A DNA stretch of 64,000 nt from Rickettsiales bacterium (GCA_035765535.1 DASTXE010000006.1:620001-684000), one strand, 5' to 3'; counted from the first letter of the stretch, positions 28,817 to 37,944 are shown. The notes: generated from the letters alone by a model not told the origin. Program-made: numbers and translations.

Positions 28817-30127
28817 TCACCTGCACGACAGAATGTCTTTGCGATGGTACTTGACCAGCAGCTCTTGCAGTTCGTGCGGGTTAAAGGGTTTTGATATATA
28901 ATCGTCCATGCCGGCTTCCAGGCATTTTTCCTTATCGCCCTTCAGGGCATGTGCGGTCATGGCGATAATGATCTGATGCGGCCAGTCTTTTGCTTTCTCA
29001 AGTGCGCGAATATGACGGGTAGTCTTATTGCCATCCATGATCCGCATTTCCACATCCATTAGGATAATGGAATATTTTCCGGGAGAGAATTTATCCAGAG
29101 CTTCCTGTCCGTTGCGCGCCAGTTCATAGCGGTAGCCGAAATGCTCGAACATCGTTGTTGCCACCAGGATATTGGCTTCATAATCCTCCACCAGCAGCAA
29201 TGGCAGTTTTTTGATATTGGCGCCCATATCCAAATAAATGATATTTTCCTGATAATGTTTTTCACTGGCGCTGGCACTTGCCTGCACGGGAAGGTGAAGA
29301 TGCAGGACAAACGTGGAGCCCTTGCCAACTGTACTGGCTACGGTAATGCGGCCATCCATGTTTTCTGCCAGTGCCTTTGAAATGGCAAGCCCAAGCCCGG
29401 TGCCACCATATCTGCGGCTGATGGAGGAATCCGCCTGAATAAACTTTCCAAAGATTATCTTCATTTTGTCTTTAGGGATGCCGATTCCGGTATCCGTAAC
29501 CGAGATAGAAATTTTCTTCTTTCCGTTTCCTTTTCCGCCATTGGCAAAGACGATCGTGACTTCTCCTGTGGCTGTGAATTTGATCGCGTTGCCGATCAGG
29601 TTCAGCAGGATCTGCCTGATGCGGCCACTATCGCCGATAAATGTTTTGTAGAGTCCCGGATCGTAATGCAAGGTGAGGGCGACGCCCTTCTCCTGTGCCT
29701 TGACTGACATGATGCTGACTATCTGGTCAAGCAATGCGACCATGCTAAAAGGTTCATGCTCTAGGTCAATGACTTTGGCCTCAATCTTATCGATATCCAG
29801 CAGATCGTTGATCATTACCATCAGTGCTTCGGCGCTGCTTTGCAATACGGTTACATATTGCTTCTGCCTGTCGTCGAGCCTGGTAGAGAGGAGGATATTA
29901 GTAAGACCTATGACTGCGTTCATCGGTGTGCGGATTTCATGGCTCATATTGGCAAGGAAATCCGATTTTGCCTTATTGGAGGCTTCCGCTTTCAGCGCGG
30001 CATGTTCCGCTATGGTTTGTCTTTTTTCGGCTTGTCTTTGCCTGGTTCGGGCCTTCGTTACAGGTGTTTGTTTGTCTTTTGAAGCGCTGGTTAATTTTTT
30101 GCGCGACACGTGTTTGGTTTTTTCCAT
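28817..30127 (-). CDS. Soluble hybrid histidine kinase / response regulator
   Basis: 436 residues from the ATG at 30127, chosen because ggagg lies upstream. No membrane or sensory domain: a basic N-terminal coiled coil (~60 residues) leads into HisKA with His63 ([12 protein letters not shown]), HATPase_c ([26 protein letters not shown]) and a C-terminal receiver with the Asp in [14 protein letters not shown] cytoplasmic hybrid kinase; input may come from a partner protein through the coiled coil. No dedicated output gene lies beside it. Confidence 0.9.
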   Translation of the reverse strand: MEKTKHVSRKKLTSASKDKQTPVTKARTRQRQAEKRQTIAEHAALKAEASNKAKSDFLANMSHEIRTPMNAVIGLTNILLSTRLDDRQKQYVTVLQSSAEALMVMINDLLDIDKIEAKVIDLEHEPFSMVALLDQIVSIMSVKAQEKGVALTLHYDPGLYKTFIGDSGRIRQILLNLIGNAIKFTATGEVTIVFANGGKGNGKKKISISVTDTGIGIPKDKMKIIFGKFIQADSSISRRYGGTGLGLAISKALAENMDGRITVASTVGKGSTFVLHLHLPVQASASASEKHYQENIIYLDMGANIKKLPLLLVEDYEANILVATTMFEHFGYRYELARNGQEALDKFSPGKYSIILMDVEMRIMDGNKTTRHIRALEKAKDWPHQIIIAMTAHALKGDKEKCLEAGMDDYISKPFNPHELQELLVKYHRKDILSCR

Positions 30128-30471
30128 AAGCAATATCTGTCCTCCATGTTTCAGGTTCCAGCCAGATTGCATATCTCTATGCTTGGCCGTTCACGTATTC
30201 CTGGAAAGCAGAACAGAAAAATAAGCGCCACCGGCATGCAGAAGTAATATGCGCTTACTGAGCGTATGGGGCATCGCAAATAAAAGACAGATGTGTTTAA
30301 GGAAAACCACGCGGGCCGCCGTTCTGAGAACATAATATACTTGAAGTTGAGACAAAGATATCATGTGGTTGTACGGAAAGATAGAGAAATCAGTTATAAA
30401 GCACGTCCCGGCTATGCATGCTGCAGACCGTCTCCTTTCGCAAAGAGACCGCCTGCGCGTTGTTGCGGGTA
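30128..30471. other. Gene-free stretch between hybrid kinase and SYLF gene
   Basis: 344 bases with no convincing ORF on either strand. It must hold the minus-strand promoter of the hybrid kinase and the 3' end of the SYLF transcript. I see no strong terminator hairpin or RNA gene here. Confidence 0.4.
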
Positions 30472-31053
30472 TTATGGATTATGAATCCGGGAGATCTTGG
30501 TACCCTCGATACTGACGCTTGCCATCAGCCCCTGCTGGTCGAAGATGAAAGCATAGGCGTCATTTTTCAGCGTTGATGATGAGAGGTTCTTGGCAACGCC
30601 TTCATTGACAACGACCACTGTCGGGCCGACTCCCACTTCCCAGCCATGTGTCTGGTGTACATAATGCACCGCCTTATCGTTCATAAGGAAAACGACATAC
30701 CCGTAAGATTGCGCGCCTGCCTGCAATCCCCAGGATGCGGTAACGGAGTTATAATAGCTATCGACTTTGGTTCCCTGCTTCAACACGCCTTCGCCGTAGG
30801 CGCCGCCAAACACAAGACCGGCTTTAACAATATTGGGAAAGATGAGCACAGCCTTTGCATGCTTGGCCACCTTGGCGGCGAGAGGATTAGTGGATTCAAG
30901 CATATGTAGGGCCTGATCGGCATCCGTGTTCAGGTCATCTGCCGTTTTGGCATGTGCATCATCAGGCATCCCACCGGATACCACGAGAAACGCCCCGATT
31001 ACGATAAATGCTCCAATCACAAGGACCAGCATATTGTGTTTTAAATGGTTCAT
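30472..31053 (-). CDS. SYLF/Ysc84-family lipid-binding protein, secreted
   Basis: 193 residues from the ATG at 31053 (ggagaaaatt just upstream). An N-terminal membrane/signal segment ends near DAHAKT (residue ~37). The SYLF domain follows: AKAVLIFPNIVKAGLVFGGAYGEG, then WGLQAGAQSYGYVVFLM and a C-terminal DAYAFIFDQQGLMAS. Eukaryotic relatives bind phosphoinositides; bacterial ones are periplasmic and of unknown role, often stress-induced. Confidence 0.9.
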   Translation of the reverse strand: MNHLKHNMLVLVIGAFIVIGAFLVVSGGMPDDAHAKTADDLNTDADQALHMLESTNPLAAKVAKHAKAVLIFPNIVKAGLVFGGAYGEGVLKQGTKVDSYYNSVTASWGLQAGAQSYGYVVFLMNDKAVHYVHQTHGWEVGVGPTVVVVNEGVAKNLSSSTLKNDAYAFIFDQQGLMASVSIEGTKISRIHNP

Positions 31054-31291
31054 AATTTTCTCCATGGGTAATTGAATCTTCAGTCAGACAACTCAATATC
31101 AGCCTGGAAATATTCGATCCGTGCGCCAGTTCTCTCCATAATATCTTTTTTGCGTCAGGGTACCGCCCCCGCTGATTTCAGTCAGGCAGGAAATCTTTAC
31201 GCAAAGCATAGCTGTGACAATGCTTTCCTACATTGTTTCATTACGAAGGTCTGCGCATGCTGTCATCAGACAACGCACGAAAGAAACCATT

Positions 31292-31564
31292 ATGCCAATG
31301 AAGTATAAAATATTTTTAGCAGTCACGGCATGCTATCTGTTCAGCTGCTCGGTTGCCGCCGCGCAGATGAATAAGGCGGCACCCCCAGTTATTATCGCTC
31401 CGGCTCCGGTCTATGTGTCGCCGTATCCGAGCTATTACGATCCGGGACATAGAAGGCATGATTTTGAATATTGGCAGCGCCAGAGATCATCCCGGCATCA
31501 TCTGCCCGCGGACCGTGACGGCTCCGGGCAACAGGAACGCGGAGAATATGAGCATCGCCGATAA
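31292..31564 (+). CDS. Small secreted Pro/Tyr-rich protein
   Basis: 90 residues from ATG 31292. A signal peptide ends near SVAAAQ (residue ~24). The mature chain is Pro/Tyr-rich (APAPVYVSPYPSYY) then basic and His/Arg-rich (GHRRHDFEYWQRQRSSRHH). Low complexity; probably periplasmic. A good ribosome site is not obvious (gaaagaaacc). No family recognised. Confidence 0.5.
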   Translation: MPMKYKIFLAVTACYLFSCSVAAAQMNKAAPPVIIAPAPVYVSPYPSYYDPGHRRHDFEYWQRQRSSRHHLPADRDGSGQQERGEYEHRR

Positions 31565-31636
31565 CGGCAATACACAAGCTAGTTAATTATCGCGTCCAGT
31601 CACGTACAGCGTTCACCTACACCGGAAAGGGTTTTT

Positions 31637-31792
31637 ATGCTTTCAACCATACTGCTCATCGTCCTGATATTCTTTCTCATCGGCGCCTTGCCGACCTGGC
31701 CGCATAGCCGGAGTTGGGGCTATTATCCCAGCGGCGGATTGGGAACCATACTTCTCATTATCATAATTCTGATGCTGATGGGGCGCATCTAA
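31637..31792 (+). CDS. DUF3309 family small membrane protein
   Basis: A 51-residue protein: two hydrophobic helices around the highly conserved loop GALPTWPHSRSWGYYPSGG, diagnostic for DUF3309. Common in alpha- and betaproteobacteria, usually near stress genes; function unknown. The ATG is preceded by ggaaaggg. Confidence 0.92.
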   Translation: MLSTILLIVLIFFLIGALPTWPHSRSWGYYPSGGLGTILLIIIILMLMGRI

Positions 31793-31825
31793 ATCACAGG
31801 AGGCCTTGCCTCCCAGGGAGCTATT

Positions 31826-32346
31826 ATGACACTCATTACGGGAAGTTTCAGGAATCAGGCCAAGGCCGGTACGGCGCTTTCAGAGCTCTTGCAAACAGGG
31901 TTTAATAAGAAGGATGTCAGCCTGATTGTTGCCGATCACGCGGACGGTGCGACATGCACTGTTCCCCTGCGCAACAAGGAAGTCCGGCCGCCGACAGTGA
32001 CGATGAGTGCATGGTTCGGTGGTGCCTTAGGCACATTGATTGCCAGCCTTGCAACCATTGGCAAGATCATGATTCCGGGATTTGGGTTACTTACGGCAAT
32101 CCCCGTAGTGACCATCATTGTTGGGGCGCTGGTCGGTGCGGCTGAAGTTTGAACGGTGCCCTCATGGCTACAGCGGCAGCGTATAATAAAAATAACCGCG
32201 ATGAACAGGCTGTGCTTAACAGGGAAACAGTCTTACTGGCTCATGCTAAAGATGATCGCACGGAAAAGGCTGTCCACCTTGCGTTTCAGCATCATAACGC
32301 GACCACGGCAGTCGCTGGATGTAGTGATAACAGGTATTTTCACTGA
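31826..32346 (+). pseudogene. General stress protein (Gly-rich), split by a frameshift
   Basis: The first frame (31826-32152, 108 residues, strong ribosome site gggag) reads MTLITGSFRNQAKAGTALSE, a nucleotide-flip-like start typical of general stress proteins, then a hydrophobic Gly-rich middle ending VGALVGAAEV. In the family a Gly-rich middle is followed by a second alpha/beta repeat; here that half is in the -1 frame from 32149 (NRETVLLAHAKDDRTEKAVHLAFQHH). One extra base near gaagtttgaa would join them. Alternatively the first frame alone is a short functional protein. Confidence 0.6.
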
Positions 32347-32552
32347 GATGTGTTTTCGGTTTTATGGATATAGCAGGCACGTTCTTGTCTGCAAAGCAGA
32401 AGCGTGTGAGCATATTCTTTCATCGCTTACGGGAATATTATGAATAATGCATGTGTGCGCAATCGTTACCCCATGCGCGACCTGTCAGGAATAAGGTGTG
32501 GAGTGCAATGTGCTTCCATCATTATTCAATCGTCATTCCCAGGAGGAATCTT

Positions 32553-32864
32553 ATGCAATATTCAATACCCTCAACGCTGCTTGTTTTAACACTTGCTCTG
32601 GCAGCCTGCACCGGACCCGCAGGACCGCGTGGAGACACAGGGAATCAGGGAAATACCGGCAATACCGGTTATACAGGGGCGACCGGTGATACTGGAGCAA
32701 CTGGTAATCAGGGCAATACCGGGGCAACCGGACAGCAAGGATATACTGGTGATACGGGGCAGCAGGGAGCTACCGGCGATCAGGGCAAAAAGGGTAACAC
32801 CGGGGCAAAAGGCAGTACTGTTTATAAGGGCCGCCCCACCACGATTATTGTCGAGCCAAACTAA
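32553..32864 (+). CDS. Collagen-like repeat lipoprotein
   Basis: A 103-residue protein. A lipoprotein signal peptide ends in the lipobox LALAAC (Cys ~ residue 17). Residues ~20-88 are about 22 uninterrupted Gly-X-Y triplets of the collagen type ([19 protein letters not shown]...), rich in Thr, Asn and Gln rather than Pro, followed by a short C-terminal tail with [10 protein letters not shown]. Likely a membrane-anchored triple-helix former on the cell surface. Very strong ribosome site (aggagg). Confidence 0.88.
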   Translation: MQYSIPSTLLVLTLALAACTGPAGPRGDTGNQGNTGNTGYTGATGDTGATGNQGNTGATGQQGYTGDTGQQGATGDQGKKGNTGAKGSTVYKGRPTTIIVEPN

Positions 32865-32956
32865 TATATCTCAGCAATACACAATTCCGTGCCATCGCAA
32901 CAGGTGGTGCGGAATTGCTTCCGAATCTAACAACACTTAACCCAAGGAGTCTTACT

Positions 32957-33229
32957 ATGTTTTCTTCTACTAAGGATGCTACCGTTCAGAATCTGCAAGA
33001 TACTTCTCATAATGCGCGTGAAACCGCTGGAGAAGTGAAGGATGGAATCAGCGCCACGATTGATAATGTCGGGCATAAAGTGCGTGGCTTTGTGGATCTG
33101 GCCGGTGAAGAGTTTTCACAGACCGCAGATACAGTGACCGCGCGTATCAAAGAAAAGCCGTTGCAATCAGGTCTCATTATGCTTGGAATTGGTTTTGTTC
33201 TGAGCACGCTGTTCATGCGCCGTTCGTAA
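32957..33229 (+). CDS. DUF883/YqjD-ElaB-like membrane-anchored protein
   Basis: 90 residues from ATG 32957 (caaggag upstream). A long amphipathic helix with repeated Ala/Glu/Lys residues (ARETAGEVKDGISATIDNV) leads to a C-terminal membrane helix, SGLIMLGIGFVLSTLF, ending RRS. This is the layout of the ElaB/YqjD/DUF883 family, whose E. coli members tether ribosomes to the inner membrane in stationary phase. Family assignment is by layout and short motifs. Confidence 0.7.
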   Translation: MFSSTKDATVQNLQDTSHNARETAGEVKDGISATIDNVGHKVRGFVDLAGEEFSQTADTVTARIKEKPLQSGLIMLGIGFVLSTLFMRRS

Positions 33230-33476
33230 TTAAGAGTTGATTATGGATAGATTCACTGCCTTAACGGCAGCAGGCTTTCCATCATATGACAGCAATCGCA
33301 AGCCCTACCATCATCCGCACGATGATGATAGGCTTTGCTGTAAGTGCTTGTTGGGCTCTTTACGCAGAAAAGATGCTGCGTCAGACGCTTCTACCTCTCT
33401 CACTTATTTCTGAAGTGATACTTTATGTGTGTAGCTGGTCGTTGACCGCTTTAACAACACACAAGAAAGTATTTTT

Positions 33477-33623
33477 ATGTATTCCCCCACCATCATTACC
33501 CATCTGCCGGCTTTTCAACCTATAAAGGATATTGCGCCGTTGCTGGATGCGGATTTTGACCCGTCTGATTTTGAACTTCCGGATGCGGAAGCGTTGTTTG
33601 ATGATGAGGATACATCCTGTTAG
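33477..33623 (+). CDS. Small acidic hypothetical protein
   Basis: A 48-residue ORF beginning MYSPTIITHLPAFQPIKDI and ending in an acidic stretch (PDAEALFDDEDTSC). Soluble. The ribosome site is weak (aagaaag). Composition looks coding, and it lies in a row of small + strand genes, but it could be spurious. The preceding 247 bases hold no better gene. Confidence 0.35.
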   Translation: MYSPTIITHLPAFQPIKDIAPLLDADFDPSDFELPDAEALFDDEDTSC

Positions 33624-33751
33624 GGTGGTGCCACCAAGAACGTTTAGACCAGTACATGCAACCAGTTTCCGCATGGGAATAAAATATCCGATATTATAGC
33701 ATGGCATCAACGTCCGGATATTTCGGACAACAGCATTTCAAGGAGGCTATT

Positions 33752-34159
33752 ATGGAATATCGTCCACACCACCCGGAAACGACGGCCAAGGATACCCATA
33801 CCTTGGATTTTGTGGAGGTCGCGTACATCGATACCGGCAAAAGATCGGTCGATGGGCAGATGGCACATATTCTCGACTATATGCATGGTCATCATGGCAC
33901 CCGGCTTGCAACGCTATCGGCTTCAGAGGCAGGTATAGGGGCTTTAAAAGATATCAAAAACAAACTGGATTCTGCGAGCGACGCCTTGTTGCGCATGGAA
34001 GATGAAAGCGGCAAGTCTCTCGATGCCGGGCAAATGGCAAAAGTGGAATGCTATAGCAAAGAAAGCCAGCGTGTAGAAAAAGTTCTGCAGCAGGCAGAGC
34101 ATTGTCAGCCGCTGAGAATTCGTACGCAACGCAGTGACGATAATCATTGCATGACCTGA
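33752..34159 (+). CDS. Hypothetical soluble protein
   Basis: 135 residues from ATG 33752, which has a strong site (aaggagg). A His-rich middle (DYMHGHHGTR) and a long helix, SDALLRMEDESGKSLDAGQ, end in a basic tail. No signal peptide or membrane segment. Similar single-domain proteins are not recognised. Confidence 0.5.
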   Translation: MEYRPHHPETTAKDTHTLDFVEVAYIDTGKRSVDGQMAHILDYMHGHHGTRLATLSASEAGIGALKDIKNKLDSASDALLRMEDESGKSLDAGQMAKVECYSKESQRVEKVLQQAEHCQPLRIRTQRSDDNHCMT

Positions 34160-34266
34160 ACCGTCAAGCCTCTCTAGTGTTGCTGATCAGCTCGCGCTGA
34201 ACGGGGATTTGCCAGCGTTTTACAGAAACCTAAATACTGAACATTCTAAAGATTATCACCGCTATC

Positions 34267-34677
34267 ATGGCTTTTTCCGTTCTGCCGATTACAGGCGCGG
34301 ATTATTACTGGAATAACGGCTTTCTGAATAAGTTTCTCGTAGAACAATCGCTTGCTATCATGGGCACCATATTGGCCATATACATAGCCTCTGCCGCATC
34401 TTTTCTGGCAATTGTGATCAATCATGAAAAAGGCGAGCATAACCGGATCTTCAAGGAAACCGTTACCACGCTGAAGCATAACATCATTTTTGTTATAGCC
34501 GTTTTCGTTATCCACTTGTTCATGATGGTGGCCACGCATGTGGCTACAGAGCAGGACGTTGCTGTGATTTTATTCCTGAAGGGCGGAAAGGTGTTTACAT
34601 TCAGCCTGTATCTCTTTGCGTTATACCGGCTGAACTATCTGTTATTTAGCGTCCGGGAAGTTATTAACCGGTATTAA
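34267..34677 (+). CDS. Hypothetical three-helix membrane protein
   Basis: A 136-residue protein with hydrophobic segments at about residues 28-50, 73-93 and 102-120 and few charges between. It may be longer or shorter at the N-terminus; no good ribosome site is visible. Polytopic inner-membrane protein of unknown family, within the small-protein cluster. Confidence 0.55.
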   Translation: MAFSVLPITGADYYWNNGFLNKFLVEQSLAIMGTILAIYIASAASFLAIVINHEKGEHNRIFKETVTTLKHNIIFVIAVFVIHLFMMVATHVATEQDVAVILFLKGGKVFTFSLYLFALYRLNYLLFSVREVINRY

Positions 34678-34802
34678 GCGCCAGAACAGAGTAATGGCTT
34701 TCCGATAAGCATCACCCTTTATCCACATGGGAATAATATGTTGGGGGACGTAAGATTGTTTTCCATCCGGAACCTTTTTCGGACGTAACAAACAGGTAAT
34801 TT

Positions 34803-34949
34803 ATGAAGTCCCCCATACGCTACACCAAAGTTGCAGCGCCGCAGGCACCGGCAAAGAACGCTCCGCCGCAGCAAGTCAAACCGGCGGTGAATAAAACGTC
34901 CACCGTCAAAGGGACGGCTTCTGATAATACGCAGAATAAAAAGAAATAA
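34803..34949 (+). CDS. Small basic Pro/Ala/Lys-rich hypothetical protein
   Basis: A 48-residue ORF, MKSPIRYTKVAAPQAPAKNA..., ending in NTQNKKK. Disordered-looking, basic. Weak ribosome site (aggtaattt). Its composition resembles small alphaproteobacterial stress peptides but no family was recognised. Confidence 0.35.
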   Translation: MKSPIRYTKVAAPQAPAKNAPPQQVKPAVNKTSTVKGTASDNTQNKKK

Positions 34950-35029
34950 CCCCTAATCTTGTGCATACAGCGCTCCTGCATCAGAAGCACTGTGCTGCAT
35001 GTCATCACATCACCAGAAAGAAAATATTT

Positions 35030-35371
35030 ATGAAGAAGATCATTGCCATGGCCCTGATAACAGCGGTTGGGATTGTCGGCCCTGCCTATGCCCAAACCCA
35101 GACGGATGAAAATATCAAAACAGATGTTCAGGCCCTTGATAAAGATAATAAAGAGCTGAATGAGCAACGCGATAACCTCGGCAAGCTGCGCGCAGATAAG
35201 GCAGAGGATAAGGCAAAGGGTGAAACGACCAAACAGGCACTGGACAGTCTGAAAATCGGTGTCAACAAAATGGACATTGAGAAAAAGGAAATAGAGAAGC
35301 ATTCGGATGAGAAAGCGCTGGAGCAGCACAAAGAAGACAGCCGTCAGGAAGATAATGCAAGCAAGCACTAG
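35030..35371 (+). CDS. Secreted coiled-coil protein
   Basis: 113 residues from ATG 35030. A signal peptide ends near PAYAQTQ (residue ~22). The mature part is a single charged, heptad-rich helix of about 85 residues with Glu/Lys/Asp and many Ala (LDKDNKELNEQRDNLGKLR). Likely periplasmic coiled coil. Short gene with an A-rich leader (aaagaaaat); no family recognised. Confidence 0.6.
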   Translation: MKKIIAMALITAVGIVGPAYAQTQTDENIKTDVQALDKDNKELNEQRDNLGKLRADKAEDKAKGETTKQALDSLKIGVNKMDIEKKEIEKHSDEKALEQHKEDSRQEDNASKH

Positions 35372-35473
35372 ATGCCGAAGCGCTTGAGAATGTGCTTTAT
35401 TGGTATCTATGCGATTAATTAACTTGTACCATTGCAATATGCCACTGCATTCACACCCGCACAGTAAAGTACA

Positions 35474-36214
35474 ATGACCCGAAACCAAAATACTATACTG
35501 ATCGTTGATGATGAGCCGCAGATCAGGAAGATGCTCAACATCTATCTGGATGCATCGAACTTCAATGTTGAGGAGGCCGATAACGGTAAGCAGGCAATCC
35601 GGCTCGCGGTTTCCCTTAAGCCGGATCTGGTGATACTGGATCTGGGCTTGCCGGATATAGACGGCAAGGAAGTGATTGCCAGTATTCGAAGCTGGTCACG
35701 GATGCCCATCATCGTGCTTTCCGTGCGTTCACCGGATGCGGAAATTGTAGCGGCCCTGGATGCTGGGGCGAATGACTATATGACCAAGCCATTTGGAGCC
35801 AGTGTGCTATTGGCGCGGATACGTGCGAACCTGCGTCAGGCTTTCGTAGAAAAAACGGGAGAGCCGCAACTGGTGAATGGTGTCATCAGGATGGATGTGG
35901 TGAGCCACGAGGTCTTCCTGCGCGATGAGAAGTTGCTGCTGACCCCAAAAGAATATGGGCTGTTACGCTATTTTCTGCTGCATTGCGGGCGTATGCTGAC
36001 GCATAAGCAGATCCTGAAGGATGTCTGGGGGCATGCGCATGATGAGGATATACAATATCTGCGCGTGTTTATAAGCCAGCTGCGCGAAAAACTAGGGAGC
36101 GACCCTGCCACGGTGGGATATATTGTGACAGAGCCCGGCGTAGGCTATCGTATGGAAAGCCATGCAGCAGTTACTGAAAAGCCATTGCCTTCGCAGGAAA
36201 GTGCAAACGGATAA
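35474..36214 (+). CDS. OmpR-family response regulator, KdpE-like paralogue
   Basis: A 246-residue regulator. Receiver with Asp56 in VILDLGLPDIDG and the Lys in MTKPFG; winged helix with WGHAHDEDIQYLRVFISQLREKLG and a C-terminal PGVGYRME. It resembles the KdpE above closely in layout (both IVLS, LDLGLPD). A sensorless kinase lies 600 bases downstream, convergent. Probably controls nearby envelope genes; targets unknown. Confidence 0.9.
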   Translation: MTRNQNTILIVDDEPQIRKMLNIYLDASNFNVEEADNGKQAIRLAVSLKPDLVILDLGLPDIDGKEVIASIRSWSRMPIIVLSVRSPDAEIVAALDAGANDYMTKPFGASVLLARIRANLRQAFVEKTGEPQLVNGVIRMDVVSHEVFLRDEKLLLTPKEYGLLRYFLLHCGRMLTHKQILKDVWGHAHDEDIQYLRVFISQLREKLGSDPATVGYIVTEPGVGYRMESHAAVTEKPLPSQESANG

Positions 36215-36316
36215 CGTGCATATGCTCTGCTTACGGCACAGGCAGTAATGGCACATGGCATTCGCCGTCCCCGGTGTATTAAGGTGTTTTCCTATTCATT
36301 ACTCAAGGAGAACTCT

Positions 36317-36724
36317 ATGAATATCCCCCATAAGTTACCTGCAGCTCTTATCAGTCTTATACTGTGTGGTGTGTTATTATCCCCTGCGCAGGCACAGGAA
36401 GCCGCCTCGCAGGCGCAAGCAGATTCCGGCGGTATTGGTGATGCAGAGATGCAGGATATCGACCATGCTCAGGAAAACTACAGCCTGAAGCTCGTCTTTG
36501 CGAATCCGGCCGGCGAATATCTGGCAGATGTTAATGTCGTCATCCATGACAAGCACGGCCAGGTAGTGCTGGATTCCCATTCAGTTGGCCCTGTGTTGCT
36601 GGTGAAGCTCGCACCCGGTGCTTACAGCATATCTGCCGGCAACGACACGGAAACGAAAAACAGCAAAGTGATCGTGCATAAAAAGGGTATTGCCGTTCGT
36701 TATATTCACCTGAGCGATTCGTAA
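36317..36724 (+). CDS. Secreted protein with carboxypeptidase-regulatory-like beta domain
   Basis: 135 residues from ATG 36317 (caaggag upstream). A signal peptide ends near PAQAQE (residue ~24). The C-terminal 80 residues look like a small Ig-like/CarboxypepD_reg fold: NPAGEYLADVNVVIHDKHGQ, then KLAPGAYSISAGNDTET and a final strand. Periplasmic. Located one gene after the KdpE-like regulator. Binding partner unknown. Confidence 0.6.
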   Translation: MNIPHKLPAALISLILCGVLLSPAQAQEAASQAQADSGGIGDAEMQDIDHAQENYSLKLVFANPAGEYLADVNVVIHDKHGQVVLDSHSVGPVLLVKLAPGAYSISAGNDTETKNSKVIVHKKGIAVRYIHLSDS

Positions 36725-36754
36725 ACTCAGGCATTGAATGATACGAGCATTTTA

Positions 36755-36779
36755 TTCTGCCCAGGATTGCTGGGCAGAA
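36755..36779. terminator. Hairpin between convergent genes
   Basis: Perfect 10-bp inverted repeat ttctgcccag (36755-36764) and ctgggcagaa (36770-36779) with a 5-base loop, between the 36317 gene and the convergent kinase at 36819. No long T-run on either side, so it may work in both directions with moderate efficiency. Confidence 0.5.
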
Positions 36780-36818
36780 GGTTTGCAAAGTGATGGTGCA
36801 ACAGTCTCCCGGCCACTC

Positions 36819-37550
36819 TCATTTCTTGATTCGTTTATGGTGTAAAGGCAAGGTGATGGTAAAGATCGTGCCATCGCCAGAGTCTGGGGTTTCACACCGT
36901 ATGGCTCCGCCGTGCTTTTCCGCAATAGCCTTGCAGATGGGAAGGCCCAGCCCGGTACCGGCTACTTTTGTATCTTTAAGCATGGTGCGGTGGTGTTTCT
37001 GGAATATCGTTGTGGCCATCTTCTTGGAAATGCCAGGTCCGTAATCCCGTATCGTGATCCAGCAGGCGATGTTGTCGCTGGTGACGCTCACAAGTATATT
37101 CGTATCGGCCGGAGTGTAGAGTGCCGCATTGCTCAACAGCAGCGCCAGCACACGGCTGATCCATAATTCGTTGACCTGTCCCATCAACTGGCGGGGTAAT
37201 TCGAGTTGCACGGGATGCTGGGACAGCACGGATTCCATCTGGTGAACGCATTGCCGCACGAGCTGAGCGATATCAATATTTTCATACTGAAAGATGATGC
37301 CGCTTTCGAGCTTCGCCATATCAAGAATGTTGGTAATAAAGTTGTCCAGGCGGCGGGCTTCGTTGATGGCCGTGGCGATCAGAATGTCTTTGCGTTCTTC
37401 GCTCAACGTGCCTTTGAGCTGCTGATAGATATCCAGCGAGCCGATGATACAGGCGATGGGGGTTTTCAGGTCATGCGACACTGAAGTTAGCAGCATGGCA
37501 TGAAACTTGTCATGTTCCTGCTGGAGTGTATCCTGATGGGAAGTGGACAT
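36819..37550 (-). CDS. Sensorless histidine kinase (KdpD C-terminal type)
   Basis: A 243-residue protein made of HisKA (phosphoacceptor His in VSHDLKTPIACIIG, residue ~26) and HATPase_c (NAALYTP, DYGPGIS, GTGLGLPIC). It lacks any sensor, membrane or receiver part and resembles the catalytic half of KdpD. It may be an intact soluble kinase (good N-terminus MSTSHQD) or the remains of a larger gene. The KdpE-like regulator 35474 is the obvious candidate partner. Confidence 0.82.
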   Translation of the reverse strand: MSTSHQDTLQQEHDKFHAMLLTSVSHDLKTPIACIIGSLDIYQQLKGTLSEERKDILIATAINEARRLDNFITNILDMAKLESGIIFQYENIDIAQLVRQCVHQMESVLSQHPVQLELPRQLMGQVNELWISRVLALLLSNAALYTPADTNILVSVTSDNIACWITIRDYGPGISKKMATTIFQKHHRTMLKDTKVAGTGLGLPICKAIAEKHGGAIRCETPDSGDGTIFTITLPLHHKRIKK

Positions 37551-37668
37551 GTTGCAAACGACTACTGGAAAGTTGATTCCGACTGTATAGCATGCACCTG
37601 CTACGTTCAGAAAGCTACCTGCAAAGCATAGAAATAAAATATTTCATGCCTTGCAGGTATAAAACAGG

Positions 37669-37944
37669 TTAAGCGTTAGCTGCCTTCTGTTCCGGCGCGG
37701 GTTTTGCCTGGCTATCTTTGTCAGCCTGTGCGCCGCTGGTTTCGCTGCATTCTGCTTCCAGCTTCTTCACCGTTTTCTCGGCTTCGTCCTTATTGATGCT
37801 GTATTTTGTCTTTACCGCTTCATAGAACTTGTCCGGTTTGGTGGCCTGGAAACCGATTTCTTCATCACTCAGCTTGCCCCATGTCTTCTTAATCTCAGCG
37901 CTTAATTTCTGTGACGTGGATTTGCTGTTGGTTACTTCCTGCAT
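37669..37944 (-). CDS. CsbD-like stress protein
   Basis: A 91-residue hydrophilic protein. The core IKKTWGKLSDEEIGF carries the CsbD signature of alternating charged residues, then a Lys/Glu helix and a low-complexity Ala/Gln/Pro tail. CsbD-type proteins are induced by general stress but have no known activity. Strong ribosome site (aaaggag). Confidence 0.85.
   Translation of the reverse strand: MQEVTNSKSTSQKLSAEIKKTWGKLSDEEIGFQATKPDKFYEAVKTKYSINKDEAEKTVKKLEAECSETSGAQADKDSQAKPAPEQKAANA

Noticed and set aside
33286..33525. 79-codon + strand ORF
   Set aside because: No ribosome site, odd Cys/Pro-rich end, overlaps the better small ORF at 33477.
34820..35488. 222-codon minus-strand ORF across the 34803-35371 genes
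   Set aside because: Shadow of the + strand genes; Cys/Leu-rich, no ribosome site.
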